Shown here piece after piece: positions 12,831-24,440 of a stretch of 64,000 bases of DNA. The stretch is from Siphonodentalium dalli (lineage: Eukaryota > Mollusca > Scaphopoda > Gadilida > Siphonodentaliidae). Made by a program: the position numbers and the translations under genes. The notes under the pieces are model-generated. The model searched no databases and had not been told where the DNA came from. It was given only the letters and a program-made list of their open reading frames with translations. Position 1 is the stretch's first letter, and the number at the start of each line of letters is the position of its first letter. The stretch covers positions 64,981,127-65,045,126 of the forward strand of contig CP136061.1 of assembly GCA_032622095.1 (NCBI GenBank), given 5' to 3'.

Positions 12831-13630
12831 ACTGGACAAAGCACATATGTATAGTTTGGAACAAACAAATGTCCAAAAAAATTCTGGACATGGAAACGAA
12901 CAGGGATTATCAGAAAATTGTGGCAAATCTTAATTTTACAGAATATATTTTTTTTGGGCAAAATAACATAGGTCGAAAATCAGCTATAGCTTTTATATGT
13001 GGCCCTTGATGACATATGCCAAAAATGCAAGAATGATTTAATTTGAGAACAACAGCTAGTGTATAAGTGATAACATTGCTCAGTCATTTATTCTCAAACA
13101 AACATTGAGAACAGATGCTCATCTGGTGAAAGATTCAGGATGGAATACAACCTGCCTAATTTTCTACAGAACCATCATCCGTCAGCTAAAAAATGCTCGA
13201 ATGATGGATTCCTCCTAAACAAATTACCCAGATTCTTAACACAGTTCCAACTTGCAGATTACAAATCCCTAACCACAGCACATTGTTGTAATACCTCTGG
13301 TTATACATGACCACCATCACAATAGTTCAGCAAAAAGTATACATGGAAAACATCCTTGAAATGAACAGATTCCTCCCCAGATAAGGGAGAGTTGTATGTG
13401 AACAAGACTGATAGCCTAATGGGTTTCTGTTAGGAGGGGACCTTGATGCAATGAGTTAAAAAAACGTATTTATCATAATGTTTATCTGGGGTGGGGTAAT
13501 TTGAGACAGATGTTTATGTTGTTAGCAATAAAAATCCATCTACGAATACAGCAAATATGTTAAAAATGCAAATGTTTTTGCAACCAAAAAGAACTTACAT
13601 GGTGGATTATTGCATGCCGAGTGACATATA

Positions 13631-13831
13631 CAATAATGCCCTCCTTAACCACAGCAGAATTATGGGTAATTTTTCAGGATTTAGTCGGAAATATGGCTTG
13701 TTGCCATTCATCGGAAAGCTCTCAGTAAGAGCTTTCCGATGAATGGCAACAAGCCATATTTCCAACTAAATCCTGCAAAATTACCCATAATTCTGCTGTG
13801 GTTAAGGAGTCATATATTTAGGACATTACTG
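13631..13831. mobile_element. MITE family A, small deletion in left arm
   Basis: TA-flanked; 'aaataatcgac' missing near the left end (caataatgccctccttaacc). Confidence 0.88.
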
Positions 13832-15040
13832 TAATTTGACAGAAATATGATTTAGAGAAACATAGAGGCACCTCCCAATGTCTTGTTACAACTCATGCAG
13901 TTTGAATGTCTAGTTATCGTAAGAAAAATATATCATTGGAATACTTATTTGAGTTATATCCTTACGACTTCAGGTTGGTCATGCAATGATTGGTTACACA
14001 GATTTTGAACTCACTACTAGCCATTATTTAGTAATTTGCGTCATCATGGTCCTTATGTTGTGTATGAACATATTCAGAATATTATAAAGCATGAAGTAGA
14101 ACATATTTCAACAATCAACAGGCATGATTTTGAACACATTGAAATACTAGAGAATTCATATTCACTTCAAACTTTTAGCACATGGGCATATTTCATTAGC
14201 AAAGGTCAATATACTCATCCAACCATTTAAGAAGGGAGGGATTGATATGTGCTAGTTTAGGTCAAATGAGAAAATTGGTTCAATAAATTCATTCTATCCA
14301 GGACCCTTTATAGTAATCTCGTTTGTTTGTATCATATGTCTGACTTGACTCAGTTCTGAAGCAGAACCAATTATGCAAATATCAATCCAATATTTCATGG
14401 AGGTATCATATTAGGATTTACTATTGGCATATTGATATTTATGTTATTGACCAACTATATGTCCCTGGCCTCACTAGGTGGCCCCAGATGCGAAAACAGT
14501 AAAAAAAAACAGATAATTTTATGTGGTGCTCAATACATCTGTCCCACATACTTCTATAGAATGGGTCAAGATTGTAACTTTTTTATGGGAGTGCACTCTA
14601 ATGACTACCAAAATTAACCCATTTTCAAGCTCAAGTTATATAAATATCCCAACATGTTTTTTCTAATATTATCTAATTAATTAGATTAACTGACAACTCG
14701 TAGATCTCATTCTAGTAAATGCCAGCTTCAATATTTATTGAATGTGAATTGTCTGAAATCTAAGTGCTAATGAAGATCCTGACAGCTCTGAAATTACAGC
14801 TTTAAGGCTACTGAAGTCAAACAGAATAACTATTATTTTGAAGACACACAGATAAATACCATTGCACGATACTATTTTAAACTTTGCCCCATCACATAGC
14901 CTAAGGATAACCACTATTCTAATGGTGACAGTCAGGGGCATCAGAGAGGGGGAAGGGGGCATGCCCTTGTCTCTCATAAATAATTTACATTGGGAAACGT
15001 TCTTCTGAATGTTGAGACCCGCTAGCCCTGGCCTCACATA

Positions 15041-15362
15041 CAGTAATGTCCTAAATAATCGACTCCTTAACCACAGCAGAGTTATGGGTAATTTTTCAGG
15101 ATTTAGTCATAAATATGGCTTGTTGACATTCATCAGAAAGCTCTCACCAGGGCATGAGAGACAAGGGCATGCCCCCTTCCCCCTCTCTGATGCCCCTGAC
15201 TGTCACCATTAGAATAGTGGTTATCCTTAGGCTATGTGATGGGGCAAAGTTTTGACCGAGAGCTTTCAGATGAATGGCAACAAGCCATATTTCTGACTAA
15301 ACCCTGAAAAATTACCCATAATTCTGCTGTGGTTAAGTAGTCGATTATTTATGGCATTACTA
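15041..15362. mobile_element. MITE family A with captured flanking DNA in the loop
   Basis: Both arms are present, but about 110 bp separate them at the tip. That insert (about 15153-15252) is the reverse complement of the DNA just outside the left end (about 14877-14977). Confidence 0.88.
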
Positions 15363-15955
15363 TATATAATTTACATTGGGAAATGTTCCTTCTGAATGTT
15401 GAACCCCGCTTGCCTTTCAGTACATCCCACCACATTTGGCGACAGTCAGGAGAGTGGTGGGCATATGGTCCAATGAATCCCCATGGTGACCACAACATCC
15501 TTGATGTTATGATGTAACTTCATAAAGAGGCTAAGAACCCCCATGCAGAACATTGTTTTTCTTGCACTCTGTGCAAGGTATTTATAGCTAATTTGTTGTC
15601 CATTAAACCACATCCAAGATGTTTGGCTTGAAAATGTGGCCATTCTAAGTGGGAGGCATTGGAATAAAAGCTCTCAGAGGAATTGTTATTCTTGGCCCTT
15701 ATGTCTACGGAATCTAACTAACCCAGCAAATACAGAAACAAGTTAATGCAATTAGGGATGCACTATGATGGCTTTGAAGGAAGGCCACATTCCAATCAAT
15801 GAGTATTTGCCAATGAACAAGTATAAAATCAGATCCAGAAGGAACTTTTGTGTGTCAAGTAGCTATCAGACACACGAATAGTTACAGCTTTATTAATCAG
15901 AGACATCTTGAAATCTCCTTCATTACTAGGTCAATTGATTGATTAGGGTCCATAT

Positions 15956-16192
15956 GCCCGATCACTAACTCGTGGCCATATTGGATCCACCAGGTCCCGG
16001 TTCATCCAGCCCCTGGAGTAGCATTTCGATATATGGAAGTCATGAATATTCAAAAGCTCCATATATGGAAATACTACTCCAGAACTTTGACCTGTAGCAC
16101 TAAAACCATGGAACTGGGGCTGAATGCATCTATGAAATCATGGAACCAGACGACCTGGTCAATCAAATATGGCCGCGAGTTAGTGACAGGGC
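15956..16192. mobile_element. Foldback element of unknown family
   Basis: Imperfect arms: left gcccgatcactaactcgtgg, right complement gccctgtcactaactcgcgg, with matches continuing through 'accaggtc', 'ccatatatgga' and 'ggagta'. About 237 bp, almost all inverted repeat. Target duplication is unclear. Confidence 0.65.
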
Positions 16193-16604
16193 TTATTGGA
16201 GGTGCTGCTGGCATATTATAAAATTAGCTTCCTGAGATCATTTATTCAGGAAGGCTTGTGGACTACCCATGATGTCCCTTGATATCTGTATATAGCACTT
16301 ATAAATTAATAAGGACCTTGTGCAAATTTCAAATCAAGACTTGCAACGATATTTAGATTTGGATCCATTAGCGTCTCTGCAGATATCAAGGATACTTTAT
16401 AAATCAGACAGCACATTTATGTCAATAAGGAGACAGCTTCATCTCTAATGAACAGACATATTGGACATGGCAACAGAAGGAAATATATAAGGTAAACATG
16501 ATTGTTTGATTGTGTACATATTTTATAATTATGAAAGAAGCCATGTTGGTCACTAATGGAATTATGGGGGTCCATCCTGTAAAGTATGAGTGTGGCATCT
16601 ACAA

Positions 16605-16752
16605 GGATGCAACAAATGAAGAAACCACACGGGTTGTTTCACTGAGGGGGGCAAGTAATGAAGAAACCACACGGGTTGTTTCACTGAGGGGGGGGGGGGG
16701 GGGCAAGTAATGAAGAAACCACACGGGTTGTTTCACTGAGGGGGACAAGTAA
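16605..16752. repeat. Minisatellite, about 42-bp unit, 3 copies
   Basis: Unit 'caagtaatgaagaaaccaca cgggttgtttcactgaggggg'. The second copy's G run is expanded to 18. Confidence 0.92.
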
Positions 16753-17018
16753 TGATGGTAATGAACATAGTGTCCACTGAACCACGAATACCTCAATGTA
16801 TTTGACTGTGACAATATTCCCATGCAGTTTCAAAGTCAGATATGGGAGTATTCCAACTAAGTATGGAAATAGACATATCAAAATCAACCGAGGAATGTTG
16901 AGTGGTTGATAACAAATGTAAAAGATTGATTTATAACTGCATATTCATCTCAGACACCCAGTGACTCTAAAAGAAACATTTTTTGCTACTCTGCATGGTT
17001 AGGTCAATGTGCCTTTAA

Positions 17019-17240
17019 CCTTTTCTGTTCCAAATACTCATTGATGAGTAGTTCCTTTTAGTTCAGATAAGTTCAACAAATGGCCTGTTTGTTGAACTTA
17101 TTGTCTGAACATCTCTCATTGAATAAGAGTCCTCCAGTTGTCTGCTCATATTTCCTGAACACCTCCTCCACATGAATAATAGACAATTCCAAAATAGACT
17201 TTTATAATTAGATGGGAGAATCCATTTAGTGAAGAAAGGG
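17019..17240. mobile_element. MITE family B
   Basis: TTAA|ccttttctgttccaaat ... gtgaagaaaggg|TTAA, complete. Confidence 0.8.
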
Positions 17241-17351
17241 TTAATTGAAATAAGAATATATATTTCTTGATTAATTGCTGATATCACAGCAAATCTAATA
17301 TTTAAAATAACTTTAAAGTTGAACTTTTGTTCAATGAATGATGTCCAAATA

Positions 17352-17563
17352 CAGTAATGCTCTAATTAATCGACTCCTTAACCACAGCAGAATTATGGGT
17401 AACTTTTCAGCATTTAGTCGGAAATATGGCTTGTTGCCATTCATCGGAAAGTTCTCGGGGAGAGCTTTCCGATGAATGGCAACAAGCCATATTCCGACTA
17501 AATCCTGAAAAGTTACCCATAATTCTGCTGTGGTTAAGGAGTCGATTAATTAGAGCATTACTG
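17352..17563. mobile_element. MITE family A, full hairpin
   Basis: TA-flanked, cagtaatgctc ... gagcattactg; the arms differ at very few bases. Confidence 0.9.
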
Positions 17564-18010
17564 TATATGTTGAACAGATCAGCCATCCAAAATGTTTTTA
17601 TATTCTTCAAGACTGGTAGGCTTCCAGATATGCTGTACACATAACATATGACATTGATAACAGGCCTCCTGGTGGTCAAACAGCACCAGGAAATGAGGCT
17701 ACCTCATAATTGAGATAGATAAAACAGTGAGGGGTCTAAACAAGAGATACAGATATTAAAGCCACAACACTGAAAGCACTGTAAGAAGCAGCAAATCTTT
17801 AGAATATGTCACAGTGTGCAAAAACCGCTTTCCTTGTAATCTTTTAAATACATCAGTTTACCCATTGAAATTTTGGCTGGTTGTACAAAACTCAAGCTAA
17901 TGACCATTATGAAATACACTGATAAGACATAAAATGACTTGTGTTCTTTTTACATAAATTTTGGTAAAAGAGCTCTATAGGGGAGAAGTAAATTGCATAG
18001 ACAGTATTAC

Positions 18011-18088
18011 AAGTGGAGGGAAGCCAATTTCACTCAGATCTTCGTTGGGGATCCCAGCCCCCATTTGGATGCTCCACGTGTTGACACA
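18011..18088 (-). CDS. Unassigned coding-like segment, 78 nt
   Basis: A pyrimidine-rich acceptor (tgcttctcttgttgctcaaag) at 18089 is followed by 26 open codons in phase 0, reading CVNTWSIQMGAGIPNEDL then SEIGFPPL, up to a moderate donor gtaata. If not spliced there, the frame continues eleven codons to a TAG at 17975. Phase 0-0 would be compatible with the 25642-25761 exon. No homology is known to me. Confidence 0.22.
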
Positions 18089-19115
18089 CTTTGAGCAACA
18101 AGAGAAGCAAGATTTATCTTTAAATCAAGCACACCAGCGCTGAAAATAAACTTTAAATTTTTTGATATAAGTTGGAATTAATAAATCTCACCACAGGAGA
18201 GGCACTTCTGAAGATAATTTGGCAAACGCTAACACTTGGTGAACACCAGGATGAATGCTTTTTATCAGACAAGCCGTTTTATATGGCAACACGCTAAGAT
18301 TAAAGCCAGAAATGGGACACCAAGATTTCTTAGCTGCAAAGACCAAAGCTCAGTGAAAATAAATCCATGAATATTTTTTTAAAGTTTTTAAAACCCAAGT
18401 GTTCTGAGCACATGCCCCAAGCTGCAGAGGATATGCACAGCAGTGCAGCTGTGGAGATGTGCAACCATTAAATTCATCTCTACGAGATCAAAGTTAAACA
18501 TTTTGATAATTTATCAACTTTAAGCCAACAAGTTTATGATGTTTTCCGGCACCAAAGACATCATTTATAACTGGGGGAAGACTTGAAAAAAGTTAATATT
18601 TTTAACCATTTTCACTCCTGATGTACCATAAGGTTAAATAGATGTGTATGAAGAACACTGTGTAAAATAGGGGGCGGGGGTGGTCCAGTCGTCTTGCTCA
18701 TTGAAATGATAGTATATGAATTCATATTACCCTTCTCAAAGTTGTGCCCATTGCCCTTCAATAATTCTTTAACTTTTTGAGATAACTTTACAAAGAGCAT
18801 ACCAAATAAATATTAGCATAGCAGAACCATCAGATACATCTTGTCCATTTTCTCAGCAGACGTCTAAAAAATAATCCAAGAGTTGGGGCCACTATTCATC
18901 CCAAAAGTCTGTTAATCTGAAGCAACATTCCAAATTATCTTCAATTTCTTCCAAAAAAAACCCCCACATGTATCAGAATTAAAAGTTAAATTTTCTGGCA
19001 GCATCTCTCCCCGATTTTTTATGATTTTCAGGGCTGCGAGCATTGGTGGAATATAAAGAACAACAAACACTTGCATGTAACAGAGAAATATAAATACACA
19101 GGAATTCTAAAATGA

Positions 19116-19199
19116 ATCCTATGGGCAACTCGCATATATAAGAGAATGCAATGGCATTGGGTTTTCAAAAAATTTCAGGGAGCTCCTGTCATGAACGGG
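19116..19199. mobile_element. MITE family C fragment at an exon edge
   Basis: One half-hairpin plus right end (ctcctgtcatgaacggg|TTAA). Its end lies 9 bases from the proposed exon 19209-19358. Confidence 0.78.
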
Positions 19200-19208
19200 T
19201 TAACTTGC

Positions 19209-19358
19209 CAATGAAAACACTTGTCATATGAGTGAACCAAGCAGCGATAACACAGGTAGCTATACCAGTGATCAGCCACCCACCGTGACGATCATTCTCA
19301 AATCTCCCGTTTCCAGGATTGTGATTATTGGAAGTGTACCAGTCGAGAAAATAATGAT
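19209..19358 (-). CDS. Unassigned candidate exon with a possible membrane segment
   Basis: The acceptor is excellent: a branch-point-like ttactaat, then a T-rich tract and gctgcattcag at 19359. The exon is open for 49 codons, phase 1-1, reading HYFLDWYTSNNHNPGNGRFE then NDRHGGWLITGIATCVIAAW and FTHMTSVFI; the WLITGIATCVIAAW part is hydrophobic enough to cross a membrane. The donor would be non-canonical GC (cattg|gcaagt). Six bases into that intron a family C MITE begins. If read through instead, three MITE codons follow before TGA. I do not recognise the protein; it could be a nested gene or a decayed fragment. Confidence 0.42.
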
Positions 19359-19994
19359 CTGAATGCAGCAAAAATAAGATTAGTAATGTTATGGTATGTT
19401 TAGATATCATCAGGGAATTGTCAAGTACTTGGCATACCTATTAATAGGGCAGATGTTGAGGAGGTTGGATTGGGATACCTATTACACAAAAATAAGGAAT
19501 ATTATTCTTGTGAAAATAGGTGGTCTTCACACATATTAGAACCTGACATGTATCCCTAAACAGTATTAACATGCTTATAATATATTGTAAACTCCAACCA
19601 CCAACACTGAATCGGAGGGGAAAATCCAACTATTTGAGGTTTATTAATTGTCTAAGGGCCATAACCTCGAAAGAATGGGACAAAAGCTGTTGCACATGGA
19701 TATTGTTCCCCTCAATGCTGCCCCATGAGTAATACTAAAGATAATTCCGAGGGGAAACTCCTAAAATGTTCAACATTTTGTCTTGAATACAACAGAATTT
19801 GTATTATTAAATTTCAACTGAAAAAGACTGGTAATTATTCCAACAAAGTTGTGGTATTCCCATGCTAGAGATCTATCTCCACAGAGGGAAAGCTAGATCA
19901 AAATATGGTACACTAAATAAATGCATTGTATGGAAACTAATGAACTATCTCACATAATGAACTAACCTCCCCCCATTAAAAGGAGAACTACATA

Positions 19995-20207
19995 GAGTGA
20001 TGCCCTATAAATAATCAACCCCTTAACCACAGCAGAATTATGGATTTAGTCGGAAATATGGCTTGTTGCCATTCATCGGAAAGCTCTCACTGACAGCCTT
20101 CCGATGAATGGTAACAAGCCATATTTCCGACTAAATCCTGAAAAGTTACCCATAATTCTGCTGTGTTATAACAGCCGTTAAGAAGTCAATTATTTAGGGC
20201 ATTACTG
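19995..20207. mobile_element. MITE family A, diverged, with small indels
   Basis: Left arm lacks about 20 bases around 'gggtaacttttcagg'; right arm has an insertion (ttataacagcc). Ends gagtgatgccc ... gggcattactg beside TA. Confidence 0.85.
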
Positions 20208-20547
20208 TACAAATCATAAATATCAACAAACCATGATATCTCCCACAAAGAGAAATAGCACTCAAGTCTAAATTTCAGCAAACCATGCTCCATTTCCTTG
20301 TAAAATCGACAGACCTAAGAATTTTATAAACAAGAAGCTATCATTCAGAAAAACAAAAACGGGAGGCATGACTGTTTTATTCACCAGGCACCCTGTTGTT
20401 TGAAAACAGATGCAAGAAGTCATACCATTGCTTTGTGATTTGAGATGAAAAAGTATGGTACAATTTCAAAGTCACGGTGGTCTGTTGTGGCTAAAAGCCT
20501 GGTAGGATTTCAAAGTCATGGTGGTCTGGCCTGGCTGCTGGTGCCCC

Positions 20548-21519
20548 ACATGAATTCATCAAAGCGTATACTCGTTGTCTCAAGTACCATTTACGACTCC
20601 AAGCCGAAGATATCAACCCACTATTGAAAGCATCTTCAACATTCTCGTGGGACCATGGCTCTACGTTCAAGTCACCACACAGCCTAACTATAAAACTTGT
20701 TGGAAATAGGGTAACACCAAATCAAAGTAGCGTGTCCGCCACCGAAAATACACTGAAGGCATTACACAGAGACAAGTTTTTGCGTGATATATTCGATGAC
20801 TCGACATCAACAAATGGCAACAAATTACGTACATATCGCACAGTGAAATCCTCGTTTATTCTAGAATCATATCTCACAGCAATTAGTCGACCCCAACAAC
20901 GAGAAGTATTAACACGACTAAGAATAAGTAACCATTCATTACAAATAGAAAAGGGCCGACACCAAAGGCCAATAGTTTCATTCGAAGACAGACGTTGTAC
21001 ACAATGCAACTCAAACCAAATCGAAAGTGAATTTCATTTCCTCACTGAATGTCAACTTTACGCACTAGAAAGAACGCAATTATACAATAAAATAACATGC
21101 ACTAATCAGAATTTTATAGCAATGACTAATCAGGAAAAATTCTCATTCCTACTAAAAGCGGATAAATCGGATATCGCAAATATCTTAAGTAAGGCAATTT
21201 TATCATTCTTTGAAATGAGGAGACTGGCACTCGTATAAAGGCTAATAGTATATATATACAAAACAATATCACATGCCCTTAACTAAACTACGATGGTATA
21301 GAACACTATTACTGGCCCCTAATTATACAATTGTGCTACTATAGTGTACATATGTTGTTGTTTTTTTTATGCCATAGTTACATATATATAGGCCGAACTT
21401 TTGAATATTATTACTTGATACTGTTATATCTGTTTCGCATACCACTATGTTCTTTGTGTTTGTGACATCTACCTATCATTATGGTGTTTTATGTCAATAA
21501 ATATATCTTATCTTATCAA
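20548..21519 (+). mobile_element. 5'-truncated non-LTR retrotransposon (LINE) 3' end
   Basis: An uninterrupted frame runs from about 20548 (reading HEFIKAYTRCLKYHLRLQAE) to the TAA at 21236-21238. It covers only the C-terminal part of a LINE polyprotein after the reverse transcriptase core. It ends with a zinc-binding-like motif CTQCNSNQIESEFHFLTEC (C-x2-C ... H-x4-C) typical of that region. A roughly 280-base 3' UTR ends in a short TTATC repeat (tatcttatcttatc), a tail of the kind seen in RTE/CR1-like elements. There is no endonuclease and no YxDD motif, so the copy is dead on arrival by 5' truncation. The intact frame suggests it is fairly young. Confidence 0.8.
20621..21238 (+). CDS. LINE polyprotein C-terminal fragment (about 205 aa)
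   Basis: The open part of the truncated LINE, with no in-frame stops. It contains a basic segment (RPQQREVLTRLRISNHSLQ) followed by the Cys/His motif (CTQCN ... HFLTEC). This arrangement is common at the end of non-LTR retrotransposon ORF2, downstream of the reverse transcriptase thumb. There is no host-gene promoter or ATG; it is not expected to make protein on its own. Codon use and strand differ from the NAV gene in whose surroundings it sits. Confidence 0.75.
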   Translation, partial: LLKASSTFSWDHGSTFKSPHSLTIKLVGNRVTPNQSSVSATENTLKALHRDKFLRDIFDDSTSTNGNKLRTYRTVKSSFILESYLTAISRPQQREVLTRLRISNHSLQIEKGRHQRPIVSFEDRRCTQCNSNQIESEFHFLTECQLYALERTQLYNKITCTNQNFIAMTNQEKFSFLLKADKSDIANILSKAILSFFEMRRLALV

Positions 21520-21562
21520 GGTCTACTGTCTGTCTGCATGCTCCATTAACAGCAAATTTTAA

Positions 21563-21655
21563 TCCTTTCTATAATAAATACTTCAGAGATGTTCAGATAA
21601 TAATAAATATGAATCATTCTGCTCTTGTATTATGTTTTTCTGTATCAACCATTTG
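21563..21655. mobile_element. MITE family B fragment
   Basis: Starts tcctttctataataaatac and is cut inside the 'ctcttgtattatg' part. It lies 45 bases after the LINE tail. Confidence 0.5.
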
Positions 21656-22300
21656 AACAACCACTTTCTATTAATTTTAATTATTCTGCTGCAGTTCTGA
21701 ACTTCTGAGCGAGAGGTGAAATGCTTCAACCAAGGTATTCACATTGTTTGACCTAGCAATCACTTCATAGCAAAAATAACACCTTCTTCCTCTCTCATCT
21801 TAGAGAAGGGCTTTGATACCACAGGTGGGAAGTTTTTGGGAAGGATCCAACTTTATTTACCAAAATATTATGTCAATTCATGCCTTTCTCAAGTGTTGAT
21901 TATGAGGGATACCGCCTGCAGACTGGGAGGAAACAGAATAAATCCCAGAGTATTCCCTGATCATCCTGAAGCTCCGCTGCCGACTCCTGGCATTTAGGTA
22001 TACGGCATCACGTTGCAGTGTTTCTACAAATGATTACAGAACACAGGTGGAATGTGTGAGTGTGAAACCTTAACAATATCACAATGTTCCACACAAACTA
22101 TTTTACAGACATTCTTCACCCTATTACATTTTCTTGTTGTTATTTTTGAATGCTAACTCATGCATGATGGGTAATATTCAGTCAGAGGAATGAATGTGTG
22201 CTGCTAACAGACGTATGGAGTATCATCGGCCAGAAACAAGACTGCAAATAGTGTGTCAACTGGGGAACTTCAATCTGATTCTAGATCTTCCATAGAAGTT

Positions 22301-22387
22301 GAGGCCTAAGCAGAATGAGGTTCCCAGAGGGTGAATTTAGTGATGCTAGCCTGTTATATTCACCCTCTGGGGACCTCATTTTGCTTA
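22301..22387. mobile_element. Family D, single hairpin
   Basis: aagcagaatgaggttcccag ... tggggacctcattttgctta; no outer ends. Confidence 0.72.
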
Positions 22388-22896
22388 TGAAAGACATATC
22401 CAAGGTCTGACTGATATGATTTACATGAATTTCTATAGTTTCTGTGCCATTCAATAATAAAATTTGTATTAATTATTTTGTGCAAATTTAAAGAATTTTC
22501 TCTGAATGTGAGAGCTCTTGTAGATCATTTGCAGGGGCGGGGGAGGGTTTGGGTGGTAACATAGTTTTCCTTCCCATGGGGCTGTGGGGGTAATCAGCAT
22601 GGGAGACTCACCACATCGGTATTTCAGTACCGGTACATATTCATTAGGTTTACATTGAACAGAAAAGTCTGTTGTCAACATTTACTAATATGAAGATGAA
22701 AAATGGGTATTATTTGGTGCACTTTGGGTGGTTTTTGCAGTAACAATTGGAGGGGGCGGAAAATGTCAAAAGGGCACTCATCCCTATGTAAATTATTAAT
22801 TTGTACTGCTTCAGTTTAGATGCCATGCCAGCCCTCAATATGCCCATTTCTCACTCAATTCACTTGGAGAGCCACGCTTGTGCAGCATTAATGACC

Positions 22897-23109
22897 CTGT
22901 GCCAGTGCATTCTCTTACATATACGAGTCTTCCATAGGGAGCATTGCATATATCAGAGAATGCACTGGCTTACAAAATCAAGGTAAATATTGTTAGTCCA
23001 ATGGATTCTCTTATATATGCGAGGCGCCATATGGGCAACTTGCATATATAAGAGAATGTAATGGCACAGGGTTTTCACAAAATTTCAGGAAGCTCAAGTC
23101 ATGAAAGGT
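22897..23109. mobile_element. MITE family C, left end missing
   Basis: Both hairpins; right end 'ggaagctcaagtcatgaaagg'. Confidence 0.78.
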
Positions 23110-23777
23110 TTAATGAAACAAGGTGGTTTTAAGAATTTTTGAATGCTAGCTGAACTTATTCTTCCTGACTACAGTTTGATAGCATCATAGCACCCAGTGT
23201 TTGATACGGTAAGGTAGTGTGCACTACAATGAATAAATTACACCTTCTGGGTAGATATTATTCTACCAAGTGCTGTTCTGTCATTAAATCAAGCATGTGG
23301 CTTTCTACGAAAACATCATATTCCAATCAATCTGTGCACAGGTTTATTCATATGTTGATTTGGCAGAAAATGGGAAATAGGTCTAAATCTATCAAACAGT
23401 CTCACAAAGTTTATGCATACTGAGTACAGTGCATTCAGATACCAGTACACGTGATGTCGAATGCACTATGTACTCATTGGTTTCTGTCAGGGCAAGTATT
23501 GTACTTCAATATCAGGGGGTGCCAGACATAATCAAGGGCAAGGGGGGGGGGGGACAACTTCCAGAAAAGGGTACTTTTTTGAGTCGCTTTGTTGAACTTG
23601 TTATCTCAAAATTTACTATCAAAGCACTGTACAGGACAAAGCTCATATTAATGGATATACTTTCTCTAAGGACAATATAACAATGCTATATATGAATCCT
23701 CAAATATGGCTATATTCTAGCAGATATATGAGATATTTCTTCCATTCTAAGTAGTATGAAAGAGCACTTTGAGCCCG

Positions 23778-23810
<33 letters not shown>

Positions 23811-23827
23811 GAAAACAGGAGGGGCGG

Positions 23828-23862
<35 letters not shown>
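23778..23862. repeat. Paired poly-C tracts
   Basis: C runs of 29 (23778-23806) and 32 (23831-23862) flank a 24-base linker ggtagaaaacaggaggggcgggtg. Confidence 0.95.
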
Positions 23863-24190
23863 AGCTCACCTGAGCACTATTCAAATGACATTCATGCCCA
23901 GTTAAAAGTCCCATATTTTGTGGAAGTGGAAATTGTTGAACAGGATTTATATCAACACAAAATTGACAATGACAAGACAAATATGAAGGGAATGCAATCC
24001 AAGGGACATATAAGAGATTTGAGGGCCAATCTATCTGGAGATGGTGTTTCAATAGGAAATTGTACCATGTTAGTCTGAGTAATTTTTAATTGAAGTTAAT
24101 CTTTAAAGTATAACTTCAGCTCTATACTAAAATCAACCCAACTTTAATAGGGAATTGTGATCAAGCTAAACTTGTAAATATTTTGGGTTA

Positions 24191-24440
24191 TCTAATAATA
24201 AATGCGAATGTGTGTGTGCGTGTGTGTCTCTCTCCATGTATGTTCCTTACAGCCTGTAGGTGTCAACATTTCTGCACCGATTGTGATGAATATTTGCAAT
24301 GGACATGTATTTCGACTCTCCGGGTAACATCCAGGCAGGGTTTTAATTTAATTAATTAATTATAGGCAACCAAAATGGTAAATTGTTTCAATTTTAATTT
24401 TGCCACAATTAACCCGTGCAATGCCAGGTACATCCGCTAG
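24191..24440 (+). mobile_element. Short non-autonomous Helitron
   Basis: The left end TCTAATAATAAATGCGAATG follows an A, and the right end ...CATCCGCTAG precedes a T. This fits Helitrons, which start with TC, end with CTRR and insert between A and T. The 3' end aacccgtgcaatgccagg can form the short hairpin usually found before CTRR. There is no Rep/helicase coding at 250 bp. Confidence 0.72.

Larger units (their letters stand above)
11433..14876. other. Non-coding apart from minisatellite, poly-C and one MITE
   Basis: Outside the listed repeats (12300-12688, 12796-12830, 13631-13831) I see no gene, splice-bounded exon or inverted repeat. Confidence 0.5.
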
